From: Morinoia aosen
Lineage: Eukaryota; Arthropoda; Malacostraca; Amphipoda; Talitridae
Length of the DNA: 64,000 bases
Direction of reading: 5' to 3'
NCBI GenBank assembly: GCA_030386875.1
Contig: CM059575.1
Span: 21,104,293-21,168,292 of the forward strand
A model generated the notes under the pieces. The model did no database searches, had not been told where the DNA came from, and was given only the letters and a program-made list of their open reading frames with translations. The position numbers and the translations under genes are program-made. Position 1 is the stretch's first letter. Each line of letters opens with the position of its first letter. Below are positions 1 to 35,118 of the stretch, piece by piece.

Positions 1-2660
1 CGTTTCTTTGCGTTGCACGTATTAATTTGTTCGAGATGCGAAAAAAAAATTTCTTGCCCTAATGGGGTATTTTAAAAGTAATTTCTGCATTTCACTAGAA
101 ATCGTCAGTTTTTATGATGCTAATTTTGACAATCTTTTCTACTTTGTTCTATAATAATCGCTTTGAGCCATTGAAACCACATTTAAATACCTCACTACAT
201 TTTGGCAATTGTTTTATTAATTCACAGTGTCAGCGTGCACACATACGTTGCAGTGCACAGTTTGTTAAAAGATGTAAGTATTCAAAGTATGTTTATTTGT
301 TTTTCTTTCAAACACCGAGCCCTGTCCAAGCTATCGTTCTTAATCCAGACCACTTTCATCTTCTGTGTTGTCGAATTGTGTGGACTTGTAACCTTCGTTT
401 GGAAGGATGTTCTTTGTTGTGTTTGATTTATCTCATATCATCTTTCATTTATGTTGCTGATGGTAAACAAACGACTCAAAAGTAAACTAAAGTTAGCGTA
501 TTGGACGTAATATGTCGTCGTCTTTATGATTCGCTCTAATAGCTGCATAGTCTGTTCAGACTTCTTTCTAGGTTAGGAATAAGCAACTTTCTTTTCAGTC
601 TCGTGACGATCCAAAGTTTACAGAACTGTACTTCCAAAAGTTCTTTCTATTGTAGATTGCCTATCGTCGTGACGAGTAGTGTGTGAGTGTGTATGTGTGT
701 GAGAAATGTTACTTCGTCATTCAATTTATTTTGACGAAGGAAATACCCCGTTGGTCTTCGACAAACATATATAAAACCGAATCGAGCACAAAATTTTATT
801 TATCCTACGTTATGCAATGTCACGCGCGTGAACTTGAGATCATCCGTGTTCTGTAGCTTAGAATTCCATTTACGAGCCCAGGAATTTTATTTGTGATGTG
901 AACTTATTTTGTTGGCGGTTACAATCGTGGATTAGTTACTGTAAGAGACGAATAAAGTTGTTTTACGTGACTGAACTGACGCCCTATGTTTCAGTGACTG
1001 ACGGAACATGTACAATCGATTGCTATTGAAGTTGAGAGTCAAAGGTATGTTTATCAGTGCTTTTATCAGACTAAGTGTCTAAGTAATATTCCAGCTACTT
1101 CCAGTTCGTTGAATACAGTAGCTAGAGAGAAGACTTTGACATTTCTTCGTCAATGTTCACTTCGTGTGAGTGATTGCTAGTATCCATCCATTTATTGTTC
1201 TAAGTTCTAGTTTCTATCTTTTTTCTTCAAACATGTCTATTTAAAAAACCTACGTCATCTTTTCTGATGACTGTCTTCGAGTGTTCTCTTACATCCACGA
1301 ATATATCTGAACGAATCGAATCTACTCCTTGGTAACATCTCGTTCCGAATTTGGCCGTTTCCTGAATATTCACTAAGCCAGCAAAATCTCGCACAAATGT
1401 TGCTGAATCTGCCGTGTAGAAAAATGCGTGAAGTTCAGGATGTCCCAGAAAGAATGTATGTCTTACTAAAGGACCTTTATAAAAAAAATTTACTCATGAA
1501 GTCAAAAGTTGCAATTTATTACATCAAGGAAAGGAATGCAAATTGCACCTAAAACTGGACAAACATATGAAAAATTCCACGGGTATGATGTGACTATGGC
1601 ATTTTGGATTATATTTTTTCGAAGGGGCTTGGGGTGATGAAGTGACAATCATTTAAGATAAACAAGATCGTAACTTATACTGAACCCGAAATTAAAGTTC
1701 CTCTAGTTACAATTCTAGGTATAAATTCTGCCATCTCCACATCTTGGTTGCCACTGTAACATCACCGTCGTCTTCAAAAAAAGTATAGAAAAAATGTCGA
1801 AACATGCTACCATATCTTTATTTTTGTGTATACTTACGTATTCTGTGTACGTAACGGTACATATTTTATGAACCGAATCATTAGCCGAAATTAGCTGAAT
1901 GAACAATTTTATATGAAGGTTGTGGAACATAACATCCTTTCTCGACATCCGCAATTACCTTGCTAGGTACCTCGTTCAGATCTATTTATGTAAGTATTAA
2001 GGTAATTAATAAATAACTTACTTCCATACCAATCTAGTTAAAATGAAACGGACCGTACAATTTCTACTGTGATTCAATTCACTGAGATTCAAACGACAAC
2101 TGAAAAAATAGCAAAACATTCAAAAGCACATTTCTAGATATGAATCTTGCTTAATGCTAACAGAAAAATTAGGACTCGACATGGATTCGAAAACGTCGTA
2201 CCTTAATATTATCAACTGAACTGAGTCAAAAACCTGTTAACTCAGGTGAATAACAACTGGTAGCTATATAATTGATGAGAATTACTGATATGTTTGAGTT
2301 CTTGAAGTGAAAAGCAAAGTTCCCCATCTTCACTTTGCGGATGAGAATGATTTCAAAGCCTGCAAATCATTGTTCAACGACCAAATGTATTGTTCAACGA
2401 TCAACGACATTACAATGGGATATTTTCCCAATATTTTCGCATAGTGAACACACGAAATCAGCTACGACCAAATATAAAATTCAATTTTCCCTGGCGTGAT
2501 TGCTTAGTTAATTACACCCACTGACTAGGGCAACTTAAACGAATAACACGCTTTTGATCACAAAACAATGACAGGCTATTAAATCATTCATGGGTGATTG
2601 AAGTCTTAATTTTACAAAGAACGTCATTGCAAATATTTTTCGTATAGCTAGCTGATGTAC
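1..2660. other. Intergenic stretch, no gene recognised
   Basis: Only short frames without recognisable protein features. A short TG-rich run lies near 680-705 and a plus-strand AATAAA near 951. I cannot tell whether the left end holds untranslated sequence of a gene outside the window. Confidence 0.4.
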
Positions 2661-2664
2661 AAAA

Positions 2665-2670
2665 TTTATA
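2665..2670 (-). other. Possible weak polyadenylation signal
   Basis: TATAAA on the minus strand about 240 nt after the stop codon of the EMU-like gene. No AATAAA was seen on that strand in the 300 nt after the stop. The match is weak and could be chance. Confidence 0.2.
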
Positions 2671-2907
2671 CCTAAATGTAGAGCAATGTAAGCAAAATAA
2701 CGGTCAGGAATAAAAGGACAGAATGGTTAGGTAACCAAGCTAATCTACTTCATTGGAAGACAGACATTCTTACATTTAAATGAAATTGATCCATGTAACT
2801 AACAAGTGGTAAAAAGGTTTCGTTATACAGGCTGAGTAACCATGAGTATCGAAACCTGCATCTGGAGGAAAGTGCACTACATTTGCACAGACCAAATTAT
2901 CTTGTAT

Positions 2908-25237
<22,330 letters not shown>

Positions 25238-25309
25238 CTGTGGAACACTCATACTGATCACCATAAAACCAATATTCTCAGGTAAACAAATACCCGCAAA
25301 AAACGAGGC

Positions 25310-25510
25310 GCAAGACTGTCGAATTTTCAGGAATTTTCTAGCGTAATTTACGACTTGGGCCGGACGGGGCAAGCGGTGGGGAGGTTCGGTGCCGTTACCA
25401 GGGCATGCTGCAGCGCTCGGACACTATTGGCGCTGATTATCCCGCTCCAACTCGTAACTCAACGGAACGAGAAATAGTGGCGTGCGTTGCGATGGGAAAA
25501 TACGATTTGC
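25310..25510. other. GC/CpG-richer patch upstream of the EMI exons
   Basis: GGGCCGGACGGGGCAAGCGG and further CpG-rich DNA in an A/T-rich setting. On the minus strand it lies just upstream of the candidate exon at 25237. It could hold an upstream exon or promoter, but I found no open frame or splice pattern to prove this. Confidence 0.25.
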
Positions 25511-25564
25511 TTTGAGTAAACTTGGATGCTTTTGTAAATGCACAATTCGCTGCATGAATTAAAG

Positions 25565-25924
25565 ATTAGATTAGTTTAGTCGTTAGTTTTAGCCTCCCTA
25601 CCCAGCAACAAATACGATCCATAGAGAGGAAGGAGAAAGGCACCATTTAGTATGGAGTTAAGGAAACGCGGAATCTACGCAGAAAGGCATAGAAACAGTA
25701 AGTTGTGAAAGAAGATCATGAAACAAGACCAAAGTTGAAGAAGAAAGTAGTAGGTGTTGAAGAACAGGACAGCAATGAACCGAAAAAAGGTGGACCTTAA
25801 CATAACAAAAACATTTTATTTCAACAAAAAAGAAGGCCTACCTAACTCTCAGCTCGGGCCCTCACATTGTCCCCCTGGGAGCGCTAATTCCCATAGATAC
25901 AATAATTGTATCCCCCTGAGGGGG
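25565..25924 (-). repeat. SINE-like repeat copy
   Basis: Same modules: CACCATTTAGTATGGAGTTA, GGAAACGCGGAATCTACGC, AGGTGTTGAAGAACAGGACA, and a closing CCCCCTGGGAGCGCTAATTC, GATACAATAATTGTATC and CCCCCTGAGGGGG. Confidence 0.78.
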
Positions 25925-26289
25925 CATGAATTAAATCAGTTTTTTTAATAATTAAATAGATGTTTATCTTAATGGACGTCTTCACGTTTATTGCTGATTC
26001 AGAGGTTCGGAATTTTTCTCATCCCCAAAAAAATAGATTTCAAGAGTTAAACACCGTGTCCTGCTCAGATCATTAATGGCTGTGTAAGGATTCTTACAGT
26101 GAGGTGAAACAATTATTTCAGGAGATGAAAACTTTTATTTTAGAGCGTTTATTGAACAAGCATTTAAAGAAAGCGCCACAAAATTGGCGATTAACATAAA
26201 AAAACGCAACTGAAAAATAAAAATAGAAAATTTGTCGTGCCTAAAGAATTAAACAACAATTCAACGAAACAAGTAGTAGAAAATATTTT

Positions 26290-26660
26290 GATCACTGAAA
26301 AAAAATCTGTTTAGGATCTAGTTGCAGTACATTCAATGGAACCACAGCGCTTGAGCGGTAGCTGTAAATTTTCACTAAGTCCTGGCACAATCCAAGTGAC
26401 ATCTTAACACATTCTTTCTTCAAAGCTAACAACTTCGATTCATTGAGCTTGGTCGATCATCTTGCTCAGAAAACTCTTGAACTTTCTTCATAAATTTCAT
26501 GTAGGGGTTAATCTGGTTGTTGACAAGCTCCATCATCACCTTGATATTGTGCCTTTGGAGGTACTTATCTCAGTATTTCAAAAACAAGCCGTTCACTTGC
26601 TAACAGGACAGCGCTTTCAGAAGTGTAACATGACACAATTTGTCACGAATAGTTTGAGTT
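26290..26660 (-). pseudogene. Decayed coding remnant, probably a retropseudogene, family not recognised
   Basis: One minus-strand frame reads TQTIRDKLCHVTLLKALSC, stop, QVNGLFLKY, stop, DKYLQRHNIKVMMELVNNQ and INPYMKFMKKVQEFSEQDD. After a frameshift near 26440 it continues LNESKLLALKKECVKMSLGL, CQDLVKIYSYRSSAVVPLNV and LQLDPKQ. Helix-rich, protein-like sequence continues across two stops and one shift with no splice sites between, which suggests a processed copy of a cellular gene. I do not recognise the parent. Confidence 0.5.
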
Positions 26661-26869
26661 TTTGCAGTAGAGAAATGAGCCCTAATCTCAACTCACTGCC
26701 CTTTTCTTTTTATTTCATTTAGGTATCTGAAACCTTTGTTATTTCCCCCAGAAAAAAAGAAGCTCTACCTCAAAAAGGCATAAGAGGAAAAGTCTAGAGA
26801 CATTCTCTGTAATGTGGTCTCCAAGCCAGCACATACGCGCTTGGGATTCGTGCTAATAGGAAAAAGATT

Positions 26870-27045
26870 TACTAATATTTATTTACTAATGCTTATTAAC
26901 TAAATTCACTAACAATAATTAATATTTACAAATATTCACTAATATTCACTTCACAAATATTCACAAATATTCACTAATATTCCCATATATTCACATATAT
27001 TCACTAATATTCACTAATATTCACAAATATTCACTTATGTTTACA
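26870..27045. repeat. TATTCACTAATATTCACAAA simple repeat
   Basis: Irregular TATTCAC(T/A)AA units over about 170 bp. Confidence 0.75.
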
Positions 27046-27126
27046 AATATGAATCAAGATATGAAAAAACATCTTTACTGTATGTTGTATTAGCAATTTT
27101 GATCCTTTCGATAAGACAACAAAAAT

Positions 27127-27456
27127 TTGATTAGATGAGCTAGTTTAAACAACAGAGGTGTTCCAAACAGATGAAAGGAACAAGCTCCATTTAGTATGGA
27201 GTAAAGGGACGGGGTAATCTAAGTACAAGGGGAAACAGCAAGATTGAAAAGGCCTCATAAAATGAGATGAAAGTTAAAAAAGAAAGTAGTAGGTACTGGA
27301 AAAAAGGCGCAGTGAACCGGAAAAATGGTCCGTTGCACAACAAAAAACCTATTCTATTTCAACAAAAGAGAAGCCAAGTTTTACCTCGTGACCTTACATC
27401 TTCCCCCTGGAGCGGTTATTCCCATAGCAACAATAGCCGTATCCTCCTGGGGGTTA
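27127..27456 (-). repeat. SINE-like repeat copy
   Basis: Contains TTTAGTATGGAGTAAAGGGA, ACTGGAAAAAAGGCGCAGTG, TCTATTTCAACAAAAG and ends CCGTATCCTCCTGGGGG. Confidence 0.68.
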
Positions 27457-28168
27457 AAAGATTATTCAATGTTTTGTTAGTCCAAGGACTTCGTCTCAAC
27501 TCTGCGCAACACTTGCGAGCGTCACAACACTGACGTTGAAGCTGATCAACTATAAAAATAACATGCTAATTACAAGAGAACGCTATTGCTCTACATTGAC
27601 TTGGGTTCTCACGTATTCTCCTACGTACATAAGCTAGCGCTTAAAATTTTACATACTCCGTTATTACAGTACATCAATCCAGCTGACGTTGCGTCTCTCA
27701 TCTCTGTTAGATATGCATCTTCTTCCAGGCTATCGCTCTTAAATACTTCTTCTCCAAACACAGGTTAAACGCGTATGAAACATAAAACATACCAGCAAAG
27801 TATCAAACTGGGTGATTATTTCACACATAGATCCTTCGTTGGATCATAGCCAAAAAATGCGCATTCGAGGCACAGCTTTCAATGCTGACGCATCTGTCGA
27901 ACAATACGCACAATTTGAACAAACAAAAACAAAACAGTATGAAAGTTTCCAAAAAATAGATAACGGTAACATAAAGAGCTACACCAAGATTGGAACACCT
28001 CATACATTTGAGTAAAAAGTGTGAAAAACGTAAAATTGTAGCTTTGATCTGTCACACAAATAAGGAGCTTGTTAGGGATGCTGTAGCTGATGCGGGTGAC
28101 ACCCACCCATCACTTGACAAGAGGGCTGCAGAGCACTCAGCTCGCTGTCGAGCAGCGCTCAGGTCACA

Positions 28169-28300
28169 TTTTAGCCTTTACACATGCTAGCACGCGCCTG
28201 CGCTGCACAAATTCGTTTCAAGATCGGTAAATTTTTAGCCTTCACACATGCCAGCTCACGCGACAGCGCTGCAAAAATTCGTCTCAGATCAGTAAATTTT
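28169..28300. repeat. Tandem duplication, two units of about 61-70 bp
   Basis: TTTTAGCCTTTACACATGCT (28169) and TTTTAGCCTTCACACATGCC (about 28231) each start a unit continuing through GCGCTGCA, AAATTCGT and GATC(G/A)GTAAA. Confidence 0.7.
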
Positions 28301-28383
28301 AAATGTGTACACAATATATCGACCTTTCAGAAATAAATTTTACGCGCATTCCCACGCTGGAGTCCTCTCACAACAGATTGAAT

Positions 28384-28677
28384 TAGACTAAATAAGTTAG
28401 CTGAAGCCTTCTTAACCACAACAAAGGTGTCCCACAGATATGAAGGGTTAAAGCACTATTTAGTTTGGAGTCAAGCGAGCCCCCTTCGCACAGAAATAGT
28501 AAGTTGTGAAAGACGGTTAAGTTATGAAATGAGATAAAAGTTGAAGAAACTCAGAGGTGCTGAAAAACAGGATAGCATATGGCGTTTCTATTTCAACAAA
28601 AGAAACACCATCGTAACCTTCAGCTCGGAACCTCACATCTTCCCCTCTGGAAGCGCTAATTAATATAAATACAACCT
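28384..28677 (-). repeat. SINE-like repeat copy, shortened
   Basis: Carries CACTATTTAGTTTGGAGTCA, AAGTTGTGAAAGACGGTTA, CTATTTCAACAAAAGAAAC and CCCCTCTGGAAGCGCTAATT. Confidence 0.6.
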
Positions 28678-29049
28678 TCTGACAGACAATGTTTTCAGCA
28701 TCGTCTCTATTACCTTCGTGTATTGGTGATCATGCTCATCGTAATCTTCAACACCAAGCCTCCCACCGAGACCCAGTATGAGCAAGACACTAATTGCACA
28801 CCCCCTTACTGGCTCTATAAGTTGAAGCCGCTTATTATTTACTACAGTGCTAATAAGCATCATGTAAAAGCAGTTTTGGTCTGTCCGAGCTCGCATCTTT
28901 AAATGATTTTGTCTTTTTATTTTTTCTGATCGCTTCTACCCCGGGCAATTAAACCACACTTTTACGTTATAAAATACCCCGTATAATTGTTCATTCGAAC
29001 ACATCACTCAACGGAGCCAGTCTACAGCCTGGCGATCTACCCAGCGGGG

Positions 29050-29810
29050 CATGTTACTTGCTGTACTTGAGACACAGTGCTACAGCATTACAATTCAAAA
29101 AGACGGTAGTGCTGTAGCCTTACCTTTTAAAAAGGACACAGTGCTATTTCAATATTTTCAGAAACGGCAAAAGGCTACTGCACTACCTTTCAAAAATGCG
29201 TTGTTGCATTATACCTTTCTTGAAAGGCGTAGTGCTACTTACATACCTTTCATGTAGGACGTAGTGCTATTTCATTACCTTTCTTGAAAGGCGTAGTGAT
29301 ATACACTTTACGAAGGGTGAAAAAACGTTTAAATAGGTATAGATTATGTTAGTTCCAGCCACCCTAATCACAAAATCGCTCCCTATGAAGGCACCATTTA
29401 ATATGAAATATTGTAAGAGAACGAAAATTTATTCACAAAGTGTGTTTGCATACTCTGCGCATATATCAGCAAAATTGAATCAAGTTCTTAAACAAATACT
29501 TTCAATTTTAAAAGGATGCCGACCTAATCATCAGCTTGGGACCCAACATCTCCCTCCTCAGAGCGGTAATTCTCATAGATACAAAAGTTGTATTCGCCTA
29601 AGAGGGTGCTATGTGAATACATTTTATGGAGGACGTAATACTATTGAATCCAGTTTCCTGAATTCGTGAAGAATGTAAAGCAAATTAATTAATTTTTATG
29701 GCGGGAAAGGGGCTACTTTATACGTTTCGTGAAGGTGTAGTGTTATTTGAATTAGCACCGTGAAAGACGTATCATGCTATGCCGATACGTTTCATTAAAG
29801 TGTAGTGGTA
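29050..29810. repeat. Degenerate satellite (GTAGTGCTATTTCATTACCTTTC type), split by an insertion
   Basis: Units of about 40 bp with GTAGTGCTA, then ACCTTTC, then TTGAAAGGC run from 29050 to 29330. Similar units (GGACGTAATACTATTG, GTGAAGGTGTAGTGTTATTT) resume at about 29610. The gap holds a partial SINE-like copy. Confidence 0.6.
29365..29607 (-). repeat. Partial SINE-like copy inside the satellite
   Basis: AAGGCACCATTTAATATGAA near the start and AGAGCGGTAATTCTCATAGA plus TACAAAAGTTGTATTCGCC at the end match the family. The middle is unrelated or strongly diverged. Confidence 0.5.
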
Positions 29811-31496
29811 TTACAGACAAGTTGAGAAAAGCTGGCACACGGTCATATAAATTAACATAATGCAACGCAACCATCACTAAAAATGACAAAATTGAAATAG
29901 GACGTTCAGTCAGCCCGATACTGTACCATGAACTAAAGAAACACCAAAGCTAGTGCGATTTGTGCAAATCTTAATGCCAAGAGGCTTATAACAAGCGATC
30001 CGGAGGTCAATACAGATAATGGAAGTATAAGTGACTGAAATCGAAAACAATATTTTTAAAGATATATTTCGTATAAAATTTAAATATTCTTCGTACATGA
30101 AGCAGAGTATTTCAGATCTATTCAGATCTAAAGTGAAACTCAACAGTGTCGAAGTAATGTAATCATCTAAAGTATATTTACATGCAAATAATGCTAGGTT
30201 ACAATATTAGTAACAATATGTATCGAACTAATTTAGTAATGGCATTTTTATACCCTTACATCATGTGTCCAAAAGCCTAATATTGAACTGAACAGCAATC
30301 CCATTTAGAGTTGAACCAAGTGTGTCACTACAATTTCATTTGAAAATAGCAAACCAAAAGTCGATTTGAATTCCGATACTTATAGAACAATTCGCAATTA
30401 TACTGAGCTTCAAGAAACAATTCACGGGCCAACGGTTGAAAGTAGTTTTCTTCATCTCTAGTTTGAAGTTGTTACTAAATTTCGTTGAAAATGGGAGACA
30501 TGACCAAAAAAAACTATCTAGTTCACCCTTAACCACCTAGCAATGGTGAGCTGAGGTAGAGGTAAGTTCGGCTGCTAAATTACTGGAACGCTCGGTGGAT
30601 TCTAGTACAAAATCCAAGATGAAGATTCGCCGTAACTCAAGATCCCAGCAGATTTTCTCGCCCACGGAAGATCTAGCCTGCCATAGAAAAAGGTCGATCC
30701 GAAGATGTTTCAGGAAGGGATCTGGTGTAAGATCTGGCTGAGATCTGGGCAGAATCCTCTTAGGGACGACCTGAGCGAGATTTGAAGCGAGGTCTGAACA
30801 GCACACAAACTTGAACAACAAAACAATCGCCATTTTCTCGGCTATAAGTCAAGAGAGAATTGTACCGCACAAGAGATTGGTTAAAGAATGGTTAGTAACC
30901 GAAATCTATAAAACGCAAAATTACACCATTGTGTTTGAATGATATACGATAAAAATTTTTACTTTTCACATTAACATCACCCAACACACGAAGAATTGAA
31001 GTACACAGAGTTAAAGTCTGTAGTTCAGGTGAGGTGGGACGGACCCCCACGCAGCCGAGTTTATCCCATCATAAATATGGAATTAAGTGGCCAGGCATTT
31101 AAAGGAGAGATGAAATCTTGACGCGATGGCACACGGCTACGGTTCACTAATCTTCATTTGGCCAGACACACGTCCCATGTGCTGTCACTCGCCGAAAAAG
31201 AACATCAGTGAGATTTAGCGCACGAGTTGCAGCAGAGATCATTCAGACGTGAGCATGAAGAAAGGCGTCCCACAGGCCGAGTCACGCCTCCCCGTGTCAC
31301 CACCCTAAGGGTATCGTCATCGCACATTTTTGCTATACATCAAGTGCTACATTGCGACTCTCAGGCTCAACTGCGTAATGCGTCAAATGGAGCAAGATAC
31401 ACAATCTGAATCTCCTTAAATATTGTCCTGTCAATAATAGGCATGTGCAACAATATGAAAGAATTCTTAAATGCATTTAAAATATATGTAGTTGAA

Positions 31497-31800
31497 CTGG
31501 CTAGTTAAAGACTTTGTCGTCACAACAAAGCCGAACTCAAAGAGAGGGATGGGAAGGAACTAGTACATGAACCGTAGAAGACGGAGAATCATTGCACAAC
31601 GTGGGATCCCAGACAGGACACTCAGTGCACAGAAGCAGCAAGCTTGGAAGGGAGAGAAAGAAAAGATAAAGAAGAGATAGCAAAGAAAGCATGAAAACTG
31701 AAAGAATCAAAGTGGCTAGGGAAGATAAAAGTTCCGAAGGCCTCTCTACAGCTGAGGTAACCTTACCGTATTCCCCCGAGAGCGTCAGTCCCCACAATAT
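31497..31800 (-). repeat. SINE-like repeat, second subfamily
   Basis: Shares CAAAGAGAGGGATGGGAAGG with the main family and TACAGCTGAGG...CAGTCCCCACA with the copy at 56985-57262. The end differs (CCCCCGAGAGCGTCAGTCCC). Confidence 0.5.
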
Positions 31801-31825
31801 AGGAGAGATAAACTTAAAACGTTCC

Positions 31826-32085
31826 TCGCGTATTGGGCCACATGTGTACCACTAGGAAAATTGCTCATTCGCGAACCGGTATAAATGACTGATATTCCAT
31901 CTGCTTCGTGACCTTTTTAAAAAATAAATTATTATTCGAAGTGAAATGTTGAGTCATGCAATTGTATTTTCATATTTCTTGGGAAGAATAAAAATATATT
32001 CGAGCAGTGAAGTCGATTTCCCTATTCTGCTAATTATATCCTAAGCAAACCAATCGTTAGCAGCCGCGGAAACGTGGGAAACGCG
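31826..32085. mobile_element. Second copy of the GTGTACCACTAGG element
   Basis: ACATGTGTACCACTAGGAAA, ATTGCTCATTCGCGAACC and TTCGTGACCTTTTT match the element nested at 18583-18857. It directly adjoins the next CACGTT copy. Confidence 0.5.
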
Positions 32086-32311
32086 TTAACTAACCTAAAA
32101 CACTCATGTCGCGACGTGAGCCGCCAGTGTACACGGAGAGAATTTTTTTAACACTGCTGCGCGAGTAGCAGTCACATACTCAATTTTCATAAGTATTTAA
32201 TGAAAGCGAAATGATGGCACAATCCAGCTTCCAAAATTGCCTACCGCAATTGACTTCAAATATGAGCTGAGTACTGAACTTCAGTTTAACCAATCGGGAT
32301 CGACGTGTTAA
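32086..32311 (-). mobile_element. TTAA/CACGTT MITE, copy 3 (reverse)
   Basis: TTAA at both edges. The right end GGGATCGACGTGTTAA is the family end in reverse, and ACTGAACTTCAGTTTAACC is the reversed conserved interior. Confidence 0.65.
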
Positions 32312-32319
32312 ACCTATCA

Positions 32320-34860
32320 CCCATACTCAGCCCTCTGAGAGAATCTTTCAGTACATGGACCAGCTTGTAATTGGTACGCAGATTGGAATCAACCCTTAGA
32401 CAAACCATAAGTGCAGTGGAAACAAAAATTCATATTTTAGCGAATTAAAAACACAAATACGAACCCAAATCTGGAAGACCAAGGGAAGAAGTTTGCGTTC
32501 GAGTTTTTTTAAATTCTCGCTATGTTCAACCTAAAAGAAATAAATAATAAAAGGATTTGCATAACATGAAAAACATCAAAATTTATTTACAAAATCAATG
32601 AGTTCGATTTTATTTAAACTTACCGTTGCCTGGTGACGTCTTCTACTTAATTTGATAGGAGGATAAATCTTAAGTAATTTTCCTAACGTAAGAGCCATGA
32701 GACTGGAGTAAAACACAGTTTCAAATAATTCTATAAACATTTTTGAACCCACTAACTGTTCTTCAATTCAGCTCATGTTACACTTGTATTTTATTTTTGG
32801 ATAAACTCTAAATCAGAGGAGGGTATCCCATTTCTGATTTAAAATAATTAAATTTCAAAATTAAATATGGCTCATTAATCTGCTAACAGATTGTTCGATT
32901 TATACCGCACAATAGTGTATATCAAACTGACGATAACCTCCACTCAGCGAAATTACAAGTTAATGAAGTTTTTAATTGAGCCGTTATTTTACTGAAAGTA
33001 AAACATTCAAGCGTTCATTGTTCTCCAAGCATTTTTGGAAACATACAATTAGCTATAGCTGTTTCCAACACGAGCGTTTGTAAATAAATTGATGCTAACA
33101 TATTTCTTCTTAACAGACCATGCGAAAAAAAATTTGTATGCCTGTCTAAGCTGTGTCTTGCTTTCTTAGAATTGGTACTATATATGGGCACCACGAGCAC
33201 ATTTGAAACTATTTTTAACTATTTAAACTATTTGAAACTTCAAACTATCATTTGAAGTTCAGAAAACTGCTAAAATCTTCAAGAAGTTACATATCTCTAC
33301 ACTCGTAGCTTCATGTACACTACAAACTGGAAGCATAGCTGTAGTTTGACCACAAACATTAGCTAGCGTCAAAATGCATTCAATTTTAGATGTGCCCCGA
33401 GCTTTCAGGTGATCATTCACTCCATAGCAAGCCCTTCAGTTTGTCTCTCATCGATCACACTTTATAAGACGCGCAACAATAGCAAATAAAGCGTGGAGAC
33501 GCTCAAATCAGCATGCCAGAAGAAGTCGCTTCCAAAGCTCCAAATAGAGAGGAAATAAAGATTCGAGAGTGAAGTGACAAATGGCGCAACGGTGACATCT
33601 GCGACTATTTCTAGATAGCTAAGTTTCGCAATACTAAGCCACCTGCTAAATAAGCGAACAGTAATTTATTTTCTGTAGAGCAAAAAAAAATTTGCACTCA
33701 ACAAATTATACAGCGTTCCACGAAAATTTTAGTCTATACGAGCAAAATATAAAACTGATCAAATCAACTAATACTCAATTCGAGAGAGAATAAGCAAGTC
33801 ATGATCTAAACTTGTGCACATTTGCAGCAGGTACTCAGTTTGTCCTGAAATTCCACTTGTCAGCAAAAACGTAACGCCAAAGTTCAACGGCCGCGACGAC
33901 ATACACATTGCCTTGTTTTCACAATTGGTAGTGTTTATGTATTCTCAACAGCTTATTTAGTTATAGTACGAGATTTAGATGCGGAACTACAATAACTGAT
34001 TATTAGTTTAGCTTTTTGAGCATACATTTTTGCTGCAGTTCAAATTTTTCGGTACCTCTTCGTTAAAGTATAATACACTTGATAGCTAGTAATGCCTAAC
34101 CGGGGAAAGCAACTACTTCAGTGAGAAACTACTATTGACTTCTAGTTCACTCGCTACTTAACATAAAATTTGAGCCCTCAATTGGTATTTTTGCAAATAA
34201 TAATGTTCATGAGCATTGCCATGACTTTTTTTTTTGAAGAGCCAGAAACAAATGTGAGGAGGTGTTTCGTGCACGGTTGTAATTTTGCAAAAGCATTGCG
34301 CAGAAGTGTCAAGTTTCCAGATAATTTTACGTGCTTCTCTCACTTCCGACAGTGTACCTGTACGAGCAGTGGAGCTCCAATCGGGGCAAGACATTCCACA
34401 CTTTACCCCAAATAAATCAGTAAGTTCCGCCTTTTGGCTCGCATTTCATTTCATAGGGGATATGACTTCCTTCATTCGATATTAACATAATTAATGCGAA
34501 ATATCGTTCAATGAATCACGAACGGGAACGGTCAGTCACAGCTCAGAAGTGCCGTGTTTGTCTAACGATTAATAATATATATAATTTTAATGGCTTTTAT
34601 CAAAGATTGCGTACGTTACTACAGGCGTATAGGTTTCTATAGACATCTGAAACTCGTGATTTGTTACAGCACACTCAAAATTTGAAGTTGATTATCTGAA
34701 AAAATGTAGAGTACCAATCAATTGCCATCCTACGGGTGACAGCGTATGATGCTAAGTTTGAATGAAATGCAAGCTTGTTTTGGCTTTCATCACAGGCCCA
34801 ATTTCAAACTGAGAAGTGACAAAAAACTGCGAAAATCACGATGAGTTTTGACTTAAAATT
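32320..34860. other. Intergenic A/T-rich stretch, no gene recognised
   Basis: Only short random-looking frames. No repeat family from this window is recognisable here. Confidence 0.35.
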
Positions 34861-34867
34861 CACTACT

Positions 34868-34998
34868 TTAACACGTCGACTGCGATACCACCCGTGCTTA
34901 AGTTTTTCCTCCTGCGAAACGACCTATGGATAGGTCGTTTGAAAAAGTTTTAATAATATTTTAAAATTAATGGTATTTAATGGGCCCAGTTATTGTTT

Positions 34999-35045
<47 letters not shown>

Positions 35046-35118
35046 TCTAACAACTTTTGAATTCAAATTTGAGTTGAATATTGAACTTCAATTTAACCCA
35101 TCGCAGTGAACGTGTTAA
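34868..35118 (-). mobile_element. TTAA/CACGTT MITE, copy 4, with (AT)n insert
   Basis: TTAACACGTCGACTGCGATA at the left and ATCGCAGTGAACGTGTTAA at the right form the clearest terminal inverted repeats of the family, with TTAA on both sides. An (AT)n run of about 40 bp lies inside at about 35000-35040. The hairpin ACGACCTAT/ATAGGTCGT sits near the left end. Confidence 0.8.

Noticed and set aside
30537-30833. 98-codon minus-strand frame
   Set aside because: Contains repeated AGATCTGG-type strings and no recognisable protein feature; kept out as unsupported.
34998-35040. Microsatellite (AT)n as an independent feature
   Set aside because: It lies inside MITE copy 4 and is described there.
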